Shown here piece after piece: positions 18,387-26,124 of a DNA stretch of 43,518 bases (positions within the stretch are counted from its first letter, which is position 1; the number at the start of each line of letters is the position of its first letter). The DNA lies in contig SVME01000008.1 in the NCBI GenBank assembly GCA_015067605.1, positions 1 to 43,518 of the forward strand. The letters run 5' to 3'. Under the pieces are notes generated by a model. That model did not search any database. It was not told where the DNA came from and was given only the letters and a program-made list of their open reading frames with translations. The translations under genes and the position numbers were made by a program. The stretch comes from Oscillospiraceae bacterium (GTDB lineage: Bacteria; Bacillota; Clostridia; Oscillospirales; Oscillospiraceae).

Positions 18387-18806
18387 GTGTCATCATGTAC
18401 GTTTTTTGGGCACAGGGAGTGCTGGGAGTTGGATGCGGGTCGGCTGTGCGGTGCCATTGAGGAATTAATTCAGCAGGGGGTGGACACCTTCTATGTTGGC
18501 AATCAGGGCGGATTTGACGCTATGGTGTATTCCTGCCTGAAAGGGCTACGGAAAGCATATTCACACATTTTTGTTTCCGTTGTGCTTGCCTATTTTCCGT
18601 CAGGGGAAAAAGAACTTCCAGATTCAATATATCCTGAAATAGAGGGACATCCCAAATTCGCTATTGATCGGCGGAACCGCTGGATAATTGACCATGCGGA
18701 TATTTGCTTGTGCTATATTAACCACACTTGGGGCGGTGCCTATAAATTTACAACAGAGGCAAAGCAACATGGACTGCGCATGATAAATCTCGGGAAACGC
18801 TTGTAG
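18387..18806 (+). CDS. SLOG-superfamily (DUF1273/YpsA-like) protein
   Basis: A 139-residue Rossmann-like protein. The family motif TFFGHRE stands at the N-terminus. FYVGNQGGFDAMV matches the glycine-rich nucleotide-binding loop of SLOG proteins, and WIIDHADICLCYIN with the following GGAYKFTTEAKQ matches the C-terminal half. SLOG proteins bind nucleotides or nucleotide-derived signals, and several act in stress or defence, but no function can be assigned here. GTG 18387 is chosen because AGAGG lies 8 bases upstream; GTG 18378 has no ribosome binding site. It is divergent from the XRE repressor. Confidence 0.75.
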   Translation: MSSCTFFGHRECWELDAGRLCGAIEELIQQGVDTFYVGNQGGFDAMVYSCLKGLRKAYSHIFVSVVLAYFPSGEKELPDSIYPEIEGHPKFAIDRRNRWIIDHADICLCYINHTWGGAYKFTTEAKQHGLRMINLGKRL

Positions 18807-18822
18807 ACGAAGCAGAAAAAAC

Positions 18823-18851
18823 TTGCAATTTCCTGTTTTCCGAAGTATAAT
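18823..18851 (+). promoter_or_regulatory. Sigma-A promoter of smc
   Basis: TTGCAA (18823-18828) and TATAAT (18846-18851) are 17 bases apart. smc thus has its own promoter immediately downstream of the inserted block. Confidence 0.82.
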
Positions 18852-18891
18852 AAATTGATTTATTTTACATATTTCTAATGAGGTTTACGCT

Positions 18892-21800
18892 GTGTATTTA
18901 AAATCTTTGGAAGTGCAGGGCTTTAAGTCCTTTCCGGATAAGACGCTGATTCGCTTTGGTGATGACATCACCGCCATCGTCGGCCCTAACGGCTCCGGTA
19001 AATCGAATATTTCTGACGCAATCCTCTGGGTCATGGGCGAGCAGAGCAGCAAGACCCTCCGTGGCGCTAAGATGGAAGACGTTATTTTCGGCGGAACCCA
19101 GAAGCGTCCGGCGGTGGGCTTTGCAGAAGCAACCTTGACGTTGGACAACACAGATCGGGCGCTGCCCTATGATGCGGACGAGGTGATGGTCACCCGCCGT
19201 TACTATCGCTCCGGCGACAGTGAATATTATATCAACAAGCAGTCCTCCCGTCTGCGTGACATCAACGAGATGTTCATGGACACCGGTCTGGGTCGGGAAG
19301 GCTATTCCAACATCGGTCAGGGCCGAATCGACGAGATTCTCTCCCTGAAAAGCGCCGACCGCCGTGAAATTTTCGAGGAGGCTGCCGGTATTTCCAAGTA
19401 CCGCCACCGCAAAGAGGAAACGGAGCGGAAGCTGGAGCGTACCGAGGACAACCTGATGCGTATCGGCGACAAGGTTTCTGAGCTGGAGTTGCAGTTGGAG
19501 CCGTTGAAGGTTCAGTCCGAGAAGGCGAAGAAGTATCTGGAGCTGAAGGACGAGCTGCAGGGCGTGGAGGTTGCGGTCTGGCTGGATACGCTGGACAAGC
19601 TCTCCGCTGCCGCCAAGAAGGCGGAGGAGGATTTCGCCTCTGCGGATTTCGTGCTGCAGCAGGCCAAGGACGATTTGGATCGGCTGTACAATCAGGCCAC
19701 AGAGCTTTCCGATTTGCTGCGCCTGCGGGACGGGGAACTGGAAACCGTCCGCGTGAAGGTGAATATGCTGGAGTCCACCCACCAGCAGTTGGACGGCCAG
19801 ATGGCTGTGCTGCGAGGCAACGTGGATAACAATAATGGTAATATCGCCCGTATCGAAGAAGAATTGAAGGGTGACGAGGACCGCAGCGGCGGTATTGTTG
19901 CCCAGATTGAGCAAGCCAATTCCCGTATTGCTGAAATTGACGAGGAGCTGTCGAAGAAGCGCCGTGTGCTGGATACTCTCCAGCAGGAGCTGACTGCCAT
20001 GACCGCCAACGCACAGGGTCTGACCCGTCAGTTTTTGGAGCTGCGGGGTAAGGAAACCAGTCTGGCGGCGGATATTGCCGGTCGTGAGGCGGATATTCGG
20101 GGTCTTGAGGAAAGCATGGCTCAGACCAATGAGCGTCGTAATCAACTGAAAGAGGATTTGTCCTCTGGTGAGGGCCGTCAACAGCTGGCGCAAACTGATT
20201 TGGATCAGTGCCGGCGGGAGCTGCGCCGTGCGCAGGAGAATGTGACGGCAGCAAATAACACCATTTCCGGCTATACGCTTCGGCAGACCACCCGCATCAA
20301 GCGGCGGGACGAGCTGACGCAGAAACTGCGGGAAATTCTCTCTAAGCTGGATTCCATCACTGCCAAGGCACGGGTGTTCCGTGCTATGGAGCGGGATTTG
20401 GAGGGATATCAAAAGTCCGTCCGGATGGTGCTGCAGGAGGCCCAGCGTGGCAAGCTGGCCAATGTCCATGGCCCCGTTTCCCGTCTGATTCGCACTGAGG
20501 ACAGCTACACTGTGGCCATCGAAATCGCTCTGGGCGGTGCTATGCAGCAAATCGTTGTGGACAACGAGTCCGATGGCAAGGCGGCCATTTCCTATTTGAA
20601 GCGTACCGGCGGTGGTCGTGCTACGTTCCTGCCCATGTCCACCGTTCAAGGTCGGGCCTTGCAGGAAAATGGATTGGAGAATTGCCGTGGATTTGTGGGC
20701 GTGGCATCGGAGCTGGTAAAGAGCGAGCCTCGCTATCGGGGTATCGTGGAAAACCTACTGGGTCGAATCGTTATCGTTTCTGACATCGATGCGGCCATTG
20801 CCATGGCTAATAAATATCGCAACCGTTTCAAAATCGTTACGCTGGACGGTCAGGTGATGAACCCTGGCGGTTCCATGACCGGCGGCAGTGTGAATAAGGA
20901 AGCGGGCATTTTGTCCCGTGCCAACGAGCTGGAAAAGCTGACGGCACAGGAGAAGGATTTGGAAAACCAAAAGCTGGTCACCGAGGCGGAGCTGAGCGAA
21001 GCTCAGCGGCAGGTGGATCAGGTGGAATATGAATTGAACACTGCTCGGGATCAGCTCCGTGAGGCGGAGGATGCTTGCCTGCGGTTGCAGGGGCAGGAGA
21101 AGCAGCATGAGATTTTGCTGCAGGCGATTGTGGATGCCATCGGCTCGGCACAGCGGGAGCTGGACGTTCTGGACCAGCGGAGCCGTTCCGATGGAGAGCG
21201 TTTTGCCGCCCAGCAGGCGAAGATTCAGGTTTACACGGAGCAGTTGACCCAGACTCGTGGTCAAATCGCTACGTTGGAGGGCAGCCAGTCCGAAGCAGCC
21301 AATGTCACCGCTCAGATTACAGAGCGGATGACGGCGCTGAAAACCGAGGAGGCGGCTCTGGATGCGGAGCGGAATACCGCTGAGAATCACATTGCGGATT
21401 TAAAGGCGCTGCGGGGCGCTATGGAAGGTGACCGTGCCAAGAAGCTGGCGCTGATGGATGCTATCCGTTCCGATAATGAGCGGCTGGCAGGGGAGATTCA
21501 GCGGTTGCAGGAGCATCAGCAGGAGAATGATGCCGAAGCGGCAGATATGCGCCGGAAGATGGAGAAGGTCATTGCTGATCGGGCTGAAGCCGAGGCCACC
21601 AAGACCCGCTCCGAGCGTGAGGCGCAGGAGAAAAACAAGGACATCCTGAATATGCAGCGGGCCTGTGCGCTGCTGGAGCAGAAGAAGCTGGCTACCTCCA
21701 TGGAGGAGCGGCAGATTATCGATAAGCTGTGGGATTCCTATGGTCTTACCCCCGGTACTGCTGTGGAGCATCGTGGACAAATCGAGTCCGTAACTGCCGG

Positions 21801-22464
21801 AAATCGCCGTATTTCCGAGCTGAAGCGGAAGATTTCTGCCCTCGGCACGCCCAATCTGGGTGCTATTGAGGAATATGCCCGGGTCAATGAGCGCTACTCT
21901 TATCTTAGCGCCCAGCGGGATGATGTGCTGACCTCCAAGCGTGAGCTGGAGAGCATCATTCGGGATATTACCCAGGAAATGACTGCCATCTTTGTGACGG
22001 AATTCGATAAGATTGACCACTATTTCGGTCAGGTCTTTGAGGAGATGTTCGGCGGCGGTCGGGGACAGTTGATTCTGGAGGATCGGGAAAACCCCCTGAC
22101 CTGCGGCATCGAGATTCGTGTCCAGCCCCCCGGAAAGCAGGTCAAGACCATCACGCTGCTGTCCGGTGGTGAGAAGGCCTTTGTGGCCACGGCGTTGTAC
22201 TTTGCGATTTTGAAGGTGCGGCCCACGCCCTTCTGCCTGTTGGACGAGATCGATGCGGCACTGGATGACCGGAACGTTGAGCGGTTCGCCAGTTATCTGC
22301 ATAATTTGAGTAAGAATACCCAGTTTATCGTCATTACTCACCGGCGTGGCACCATGGAGGCTTCCGATGTGCTGTACGGTGTGACGATGCAGGAGCAGGG
22401 TGTGTCCAAGCTGCTGCGGCTGGATTTGAACCAGATGGAAGAGTATCTGGGTATCGTGGAATAA
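18892..22464 (+). CDS. smc: Chromosome partition protein Smc
   Basis: A 1190-residue SMC ATPase that compacts and segregates the chromosome with ScpA and ScpB. Walker A is GPNGSGKSN (residues 31-39). Two long coiled coils flank a hinge at about residues 510-670 (ANVHGPVSRLI, GGSMTGGSVNKEAG near its end). The C-terminal head has the signature LLSGGEKA and Walker B FCLLDEIDAALDD. Length is normal. The start is GTG 18892, after TGAGGT. ftsY follows 10 bases later. Confidence 0.97.
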   Translation: MYLKSLEVQGFKSFPDKTLIRFGDDITAIVGPNGSGKSNISDAILWVMGEQSSKTLRGAKMEDVIFGGTQKRPAVGFAEATLTLDNTDRALPYDADEVMVTRRYYRSGDSEYYINKQSSRLRDINEMFMDTGLGREGYSNIGQGRIDEILSLKSADRREIFEEAAGISKYRHRKEETERKLERTEDNLMRIGDKVSELELQLEPLKVQSEKAKKYLELKDELQGVEVAVWLDTLDKLSAAAKKAEEDFASADFVLQQAKDDLDRLYNQATELSDLLRLRDGELETVRVKVNMLESTHQQLDGQMAVLRGNVDNNNGNIARIEEELKGDEDRSGGIVAQIEQANSRIAEIDEELSKKRRVLDTLQQELTAMTANAQGLTRQFLELRGKETSLAADIAGREADIRGLEESMAQTNERRNQLKEDLSSGEGRQQLAQTDLDQCRRELRRAQENVTAANNTISGYTLRQTTRIKRRDELTQKLREILSKLDSITAKARVFRAMERDLEGYQKSVRMVLQEAQRGKLANVHGPVSRLIRTEDSYTVAIEIALGGAMQQIVVDNESDGKAAISYLKRTGGGRATFLPMSTVQGRALQENGLENCRGFVGVASELVKSEPRYRGIVENLLGRIVIVSDIDAAIAMANKYRNRFKIVTLDGQVMNPGGSMTGGSVNKEAGILSRANELEKLTAQEKDLENQKLVTEAELSEAQRQVDQVEYELNTARDQLREAEDACLRLQGQEKQHEILLQAIVDAIGSAQRELDVLDQRSRSDGERFAAQQAKIQVYTEQLTQTRGQIATLEGSQSEAANVTAQITERMTALKTEEAALDAERNTAENHIADLKALRGAMEGDRAKKLALMDAIRSDNERLAGEIQRLQEHQQENDAEAADMRRKMEKVIADRAEAEATKTRSEREAQEKNKDILNMQRACALLEQKKLATSMEERQIIDKLWDSYGLTPGTAVEHRGQIESVTAGNRRISELKRKISALGTPNLGAIEEYARVNERYSYLSAQRDDVLTSKRELESIIRDITQEMTAIFVTEFDKIDHYFGQVFEEMFGGGRGQLILEDRENPLTCGIEIRVQPPGKQVKTITLLSGGEKAFVATALYFAILKVRPTPFCLLDEIDAALDDRNVERFASYLHNLSKNTQFIVITHRRGTMEASDVLYGVTMQEQGVSKLLRLDLNQMEEYLGIVE

Positions 22465-22474
22465 AGGAGAAAAT

Positions 22475-23380
22475 ATGGGATTTTTTGATAAAATCAAGGC
22501 CGGTCTGTCCAAGACCAGACAGGCGCTGAGCAATACGCTGGGGGCGGTATTTTCCGGCTTCAGCCAGATTGATGACGATTTTTATGACGAGCTGGAGGAG
22601 AGCCTGATTCTGGCGGATTTGGGCGTGGAAACCGCCACCAAGGCCACTGAGCGTCTGCGCAAGGCCATTCGTGAGCAGCATCTGAAAACCCCCGAGGAGG
22701 CCAAGGTGGCCCTGAAGGACATTCTGGTGGAGATGCTGAATGTGGGCGATGTGGCGCTGAATATTTCCACCAACCCCAGCGTGATTCTGGTAATCGGTGT
22801 CAATGGCGTGGGTAAGACTACGACCATTGGTAAGATTGCTACCCAGCTTGTCCGTCAGGGCAAGAAGGTGCTGCTGGTTGCCGGCGATACCTTCCGTGCC
22901 GCTGCGGCGGATCAGCTGGAAATCTGGGCCGGTCGCTCCGGTGCGGACATCGTCCGCCAGCATGAGGGCGCCGATCCTGCGTCCGTGGTTTATGACGGTA
23001 TCCAGGCTGCCCGTGCCCGCAATGCGGATGTGATTATCATCGATACCGCTGGACGGCTCCACAACAAGACCAACCTGATGAACGAGCTGAATAAAATCAG
23101 TCGTATCGTAGAGCGGGAGCTGCCCACTGCTGCCAAGGAGGTTTTGCTGGTGCTGGACGGCACTACTGGCCAGAATGGTCTGATTCAGGCGAAGCAGTTT
23201 AAGGAAATTGCCGGTGTCACGGCGATGGCCCTGACCAAGCTGGACGGCACCGCCAAGGGCGGTATCGTCATCGCGGTGTCCGATGCGTTGCAGATTCCCG
23301 TGAAGTTCGTGGGCGTAGGTGAGCAGGCGGACGATTTGATGCCTTTCAACGCAAGAGAGTTTGTGGAGGCACTGATCTGA
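22475..23380 (+). CDS. ftsY: Signal recognition particle receptor FtsY
   Basis: A 301-residue SRP GTPase that docks ribosome-SRP complexes at the membrane. The N-domain (about 1-95) is followed by the G-domain: GVNGVGKTT (108-116), DTFRAAAADQLE, DTAGRLHNK and TKLDGTAKGG. There is no long acidic A-domain, as is usual in Firmicutes. The smc-ftsY pairing is conserved. The gene shares one base with rdgB at 23380. Confidence 0.97.
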   Translation: MGFFDKIKAGLSKTRQALSNTLGAVFSGFSQIDDDFYDELEESLILADLGVETATKATERLRKAIREQHLKTPEEAKVALKDILVEMLNVGDVALNISTNPSVILVIGVNGVGKTTTIGKIATQLVRQGKKVLLVAGDTFRAAAADQLEIWAGRSGADIVRQHEGADPASVVYDGIQAARARNADVIIIDTAGRLHNKTNLMNELNKISRIVERELPTAAKEVLLVLDGTTGQNGLIQAKQFKEIAGVTAMALTKLDGTAKGGIVIAVSDALQIPVKFVGVGEQADDLMPFNAREFVEALI

Positions 23381-23985
23381 TGAAGGTAGTCCTTGCAAGC
23401 AAAAATCCCCACAAGCTGGTAGAGATTAGCAAGATAACCGAGAAATTCGGTTTCGAGTTGGTTCTGCAATCGGAGCTGGGCGTGGATATTGACGTGGAGG
23501 AAACCGGCACTACCTTCGAGGAAAACTCCTTCCAGAAGGCGGAGGCGGTGATGAAGGCCACGGGGCTGCCTGCTTTGGCGGATGATTCCGGCATTGCGGT
23601 GGATGCGCTGAACGGCGAGCCGGGTATCTACTCCGCCCGTTACGGCTTTGATGAGAGCCTTGACGACTGGGGTAGATTGCAGCTTTTGTTGAAAAACACC
23701 GAGCAGGTGCCCGACGGTCAGCGTCAGGCCCAGTTCGTATGCGTGATTACCTTTGTAACGCCGGAGGGACAGGTGATTCAGGCCCGTGGAGAAATCCACG
23801 GGGAGCTGACCCGAGAGCCCAGAGGGGAGAATGGCTTTGGCTACGATCCCATTTTCTACTATCCCCCCTTCGGCAAGACCACGGCCGAAATCAGCGCCGA
23901 GGAAAAGCACGCTGTTTCCCATCGTGGCAAGGCGCTGCGTGTGTTACGTGATAAATTGAAGGAGGCAGGCTATGCTGACAAGTAA
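23380..23985 (+). CDS. rdgB: XTP/dITP pyrophosphatase (RdgB/HAM1)
   Basis: A 201-residue enzyme that hydrolyses non-canonical purine triphosphates (ITP, dITP, XTP) to monophosphates, keeping them out of nucleic acids. Family motifs are ASKNPHKLVEI, TGTTFEENSFQKA, ALADDSGIAVDALNG, GENGFGYDPIF and SHRGKAL. It overlaps ftsY by one base and yhbY by 14. Confidence 0.95.
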   Translation: MKVVLASKNPHKLVEISKITEKFGFELVLQSELGVDIDVEETGTTFEENSFQKAEAVMKATGLPALADDSGIAVDALNGEPGIYSARYGFDESLDDWGRLQLLLKNTEQVPDGQRQAQFVCVITFVTPEGQVIQARGEIHGELTREPRGENGFGYDPIFYYPPFGKTTAEISAEEKHAVSHRGKALRVLRDKLKEAGYADK

Positions 23986-24442
23986 GGAACGGGCGGAGCT
24001 ACGGGCTCAGGCCAACGCTCTGGAAACCACTCTGATGGTGGGTAAGGAGGGCGTGACGGACACTGTCATCGCCGAGGCGGAGAACCAGCTGACGGCTCGT
24101 GAGCTAATCAAGGGTAAGGTGCTGGAGAGCGCCTTCATGACCCCTCGTGAGGTGTCCGATGCCATCTGCGAGGCCACCGGTGCGGACGGCGTGTCTGTCA
24201 TCGGAACAAAGTTTGTGATTTATCGATACAGCGAAAAGTGCCAGCAAGAGCGCAATTCCACCGGCCGTGCCAAGCGGCGTTCTACGCCGGTGAGCAAGGC
24301 GGATCCGGTGCGTAAGGGTATTCGTGCCCGTCGTGCTGCCCAGAAGAAGGTTCGGGAGCAGCGCAACGAGTATTTCCGACAGCAGGCAATTGAGAAATCC
24401 ATTGAGCGCAGCAGGGAACGTCAGCTGCGAGGAGAGGAGTAA
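23972..24442 (+). CDS. yhbY: YhbY-family RNA-binding protein with basic extension
   Basis: The first 85-90 residues are a CRM/YhbY domain, a small fold that binds pre-50S ribosomal particles (ERAELRAQANALE, VGKEGVTDTVI, CEATGADGVSVIG). The protein is 156 residues, longer than the usual about 95, because of an Arg/Lys-rich C-terminal tail from about residue 90. The tail is probably disordered and RNA-binding. It overlaps rdgB by 14 bases. An inverted repeat starts at its stop codon. Confidence 0.9.
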   Translation: MLTSKERAELRAQANALETTLMVGKEGVTDTVIAEAENQLTARELIKGKVLESAFMTPREVSDAICEATGADGVSVIGTKFVIYRYSEKCQQERNSTGRAKRRSTPVSKADPVRKGIRARRAAQKKVREQRNEYFRQQAIEKSIERSRERQLRGEE

Positions 24443-24530
24443 ATTGAAAGTTGAAAGTGGAAAGTTGAAAGATTGAGGCAATCTCGGCTGTCAGCTTTCA
24501 ACCATCAACTTTGAACTTTCAACTAATTTA
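24441..24530. repeat. Imperfect inverted repeat of GAAAGTTGAAAGT type
   Basis: The left arm has GAAAG/TTGAAAGT words (24443-24470) and the right arm CAACTTTGAACTTTCAAC (24506-24523), which can fold into a long imperfect hairpin. It fills the gap between yhbY and nadD and looks like a REP-type dispersed repeat. Confidence 0.55.
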
Positions 24531-24544
24531 TAGGGGGCACGCTT

Positions 24545-25717
24545 ATGGGCAGAATCGGCATTTACGGCGGTACCTTCAATCCGCCGCATATTGGACACAT
24601 TCGTGCAGCCAAGGGGGTAGTGCGGTCTTTAGGGCTGGACAAGCTGCTGGTGATACCAGATCGGATTGCGCCCCACAAGGAGCTGCCGGCGGGCTCGGCC
24701 TCTCCGGAGCAGCGGCTGGAAATGCTGCGCATTGCCCTTAGGGATTGCTCCGAAATTGAGGTGTCTGACATCGAACTGCGTCGGGAAGGGAAGAGCTTCA
24801 CCTATGAAACGGTGCTGGAGCTGCGCTGGCGGTATCCGGATGATGAGCTGATTCTGCTGATGGGTACGGATATGTTTCTGACGTTTCATGAATGGCGCAA
24901 TCCAGATGTGATTTTGGCCAATGCTTCGCTGGGCGTGTTTTACCGTGGTGAAAAGGGCGAGAAAACGTCCATTGAGCAGCGAAAGGCCGAAATGGAAGCC
25001 CAGGGACATAACGTGTATCTGGTACGCAACGAAATTGTGGACATTTCCTCTACGGATTTGCGCCGGATGCTGGTATTTGGTTGTGCCGGTAGCTTCCTGC
25101 CTGACGGGGTGGAGGATTACATTCGTAACAGCGGTCTTTACGGCAGCGGTGCAGATTACAAAAATCTCCCCATGGATCGGCTGGAGCAGGTGGTTGTCCG
25201 TCTGCTGAAAAAGAATCGTGTGAACCATGTTCTTGGCTGCCGGGATACGGCGATTGCGCTGGCAAAGCGTTGGGGTTCAGACGAAACCGATGCGGCTCGT
25301 GCCGGTATCCTCCACGACATTACCAAGGCGATGGATGGCCCCCTGCAATTGACATTATGTGATGAATATGGTACGATATTGACCGATTTCAGCCGCAAAT
25401 ATCCGAAAACTCTTCACGCCCTCACCGGTGCGTTGGTAGCGGAAAGAATTTTTGGAGAGAATGAAGCGGTGGTGACGGCTATTCGTTATCACACCACCGG
25501 TCGTGCCAATATGAGCCTGCTTGAAAAGATTATTTATGTGGCAGACTATATGGAGCCCAATCGGGCGTTCCCCGGGGTGGAAAAGCTGAGAGAATTGGCA
25601 TTTTCCGATATTGATGGTGCGCTGAAGCTGGGATTGGAGATGACACTGGAGCATCTGGCTCGTCAGGGGGCGGAGGTGTCCCCGGAATCCCGCGGGGCGC
25701 TGGAATTCTTGAATTGA
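24545..25717 (+). CDS. nadD: NadD-YqeK fusion: nicotinate-nucleotide adenylyltransferase plus HD phosphohydrolase
   Basis: A 390-residue two-domain protein. Residues 1 to about 195 are NadD, which joins ATP to nicotinate mononucleotide in NAD synthesis: GIYGGTFNPPHIGH at the N-terminus and VDISSTDLRRML near the domain end. Residues from about 210 form an HD domain of the YqeK type (HVLGCRDTAIALAKRWG, AGILHDITKAM), which in other bacteria hydrolyses Ap4A-type dinucleotides. In Bacillus the two are separate adjacent genes; here they are one frame with no stop or frameshift between them. rsfS follows, as in the usual nadD-yqeK-rsfS order. Confidence 0.93.
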   Translation: MGRIGIYGGTFNPPHIGHIRAAKGVVRSLGLDKLLVIPDRIAPHKELPAGSASPEQRLEMLRIALRDCSEIEVSDIELRREGKSFTYETVLELRWRYPDDELILLMGTDMFLTFHEWRNPDVILANASLGVFYRGEKGEKTSIEQRKAEMEAQGHNVYLVRNEIVDISSTDLRRMLVFGCAGSFLPDGVEDYIRNSGLYGSGADYKNLPMDRLEQVVVRLLKKNRVNHVLGCRDTAIALAKRWGSDETDAARAGILHDITKAMDGPLQLTLCDEYGTILTDFSRKYPKTLHALTGALVAERIFGENEAVVTAIRYHTTGRANMSLLEKIIYVADYMEPNRAFPGVEKLRELAFSDIDGALKLGLEMTLEHLARQGAEVSPESRGALEFLN

Positions 25718-25749
25718 AAATAAAAATTATCCCGAAAGGAATTCGTATT

Positions 25750-26112
25750 ATGATGACTGCGAAAGAAGTGGCGTATGAAGTAACCAAGGCACTGGATGCC
25801 AAGAAGGGTATGGACATTAAGCTGTTGAAAATTGACAGAGTGTCCAGCCTTGCGGATTATTTTCTGATTTGCACTGGTACCTCCAATACACACGTTAAGA
25901 CCCTGTGCGATTACGCAGAGTACACCATGGATCAGCTGGGGGAAACCATGCTGGGCCGAGAGGGACACCGTGGCAACAGCTGGGAGCTGTTGGACTATGG
26001 CAGTGTGGTGGTTCACGTGTTCACCGACGAGGCCCGTGCCTTCTATGATTTGGAGCGGCTGTGGGCTGATGCGGAGCAGGTGGATTTGAAGGATATTATT
26101 ATTGAAGGATAA
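25750..26112 (+). CDS. rsfS: Ribosomal silencing factor RsfS
   Basis: A 120-residue protein that binds uL14 and blocks subunit joining when nutrients run low. Family blocks are DIKLLKIDRVSSLADYFLICTG (split by the usual two strands), EGHRGNSWELLDYGSVVVHVF and FYDLERLWADA. ATG 25750 follows AAAGGAA by 8-9 bases; a TTG further upstream would overlap the nadD-yqeK stop and lacks a ribosome binding site. Confidence 0.94.
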   Translation: MMTAKEVAYEVTKALDAKKGMDIKLLKIDRVSSLADYFLICTGTSNTHVKTLCDYAEYTMDQLGETMLGREGHRGNSWELLDYGSVVVHVFTDEARAFYDLERLWADAEQVDLKDIIIEG

Positions 26113-26124
26113 GAGGTGCTTCCA

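Noticed and set aside
18898-20649. A minus-strand frame of 583 codons opposite smc
   Set aside because: Antisense shadow of the coiled-coil coding sequence, rich in Leu and Gln by codon complementarity.
24441-24530. Possible CRISPR-like repetition of GAAAGTTGAAAG
   Set aside because: The words are short, overlapping and arranged as an inverted repeat without spacers. I saw no CRISPR array or cas gene anywhere in the window.
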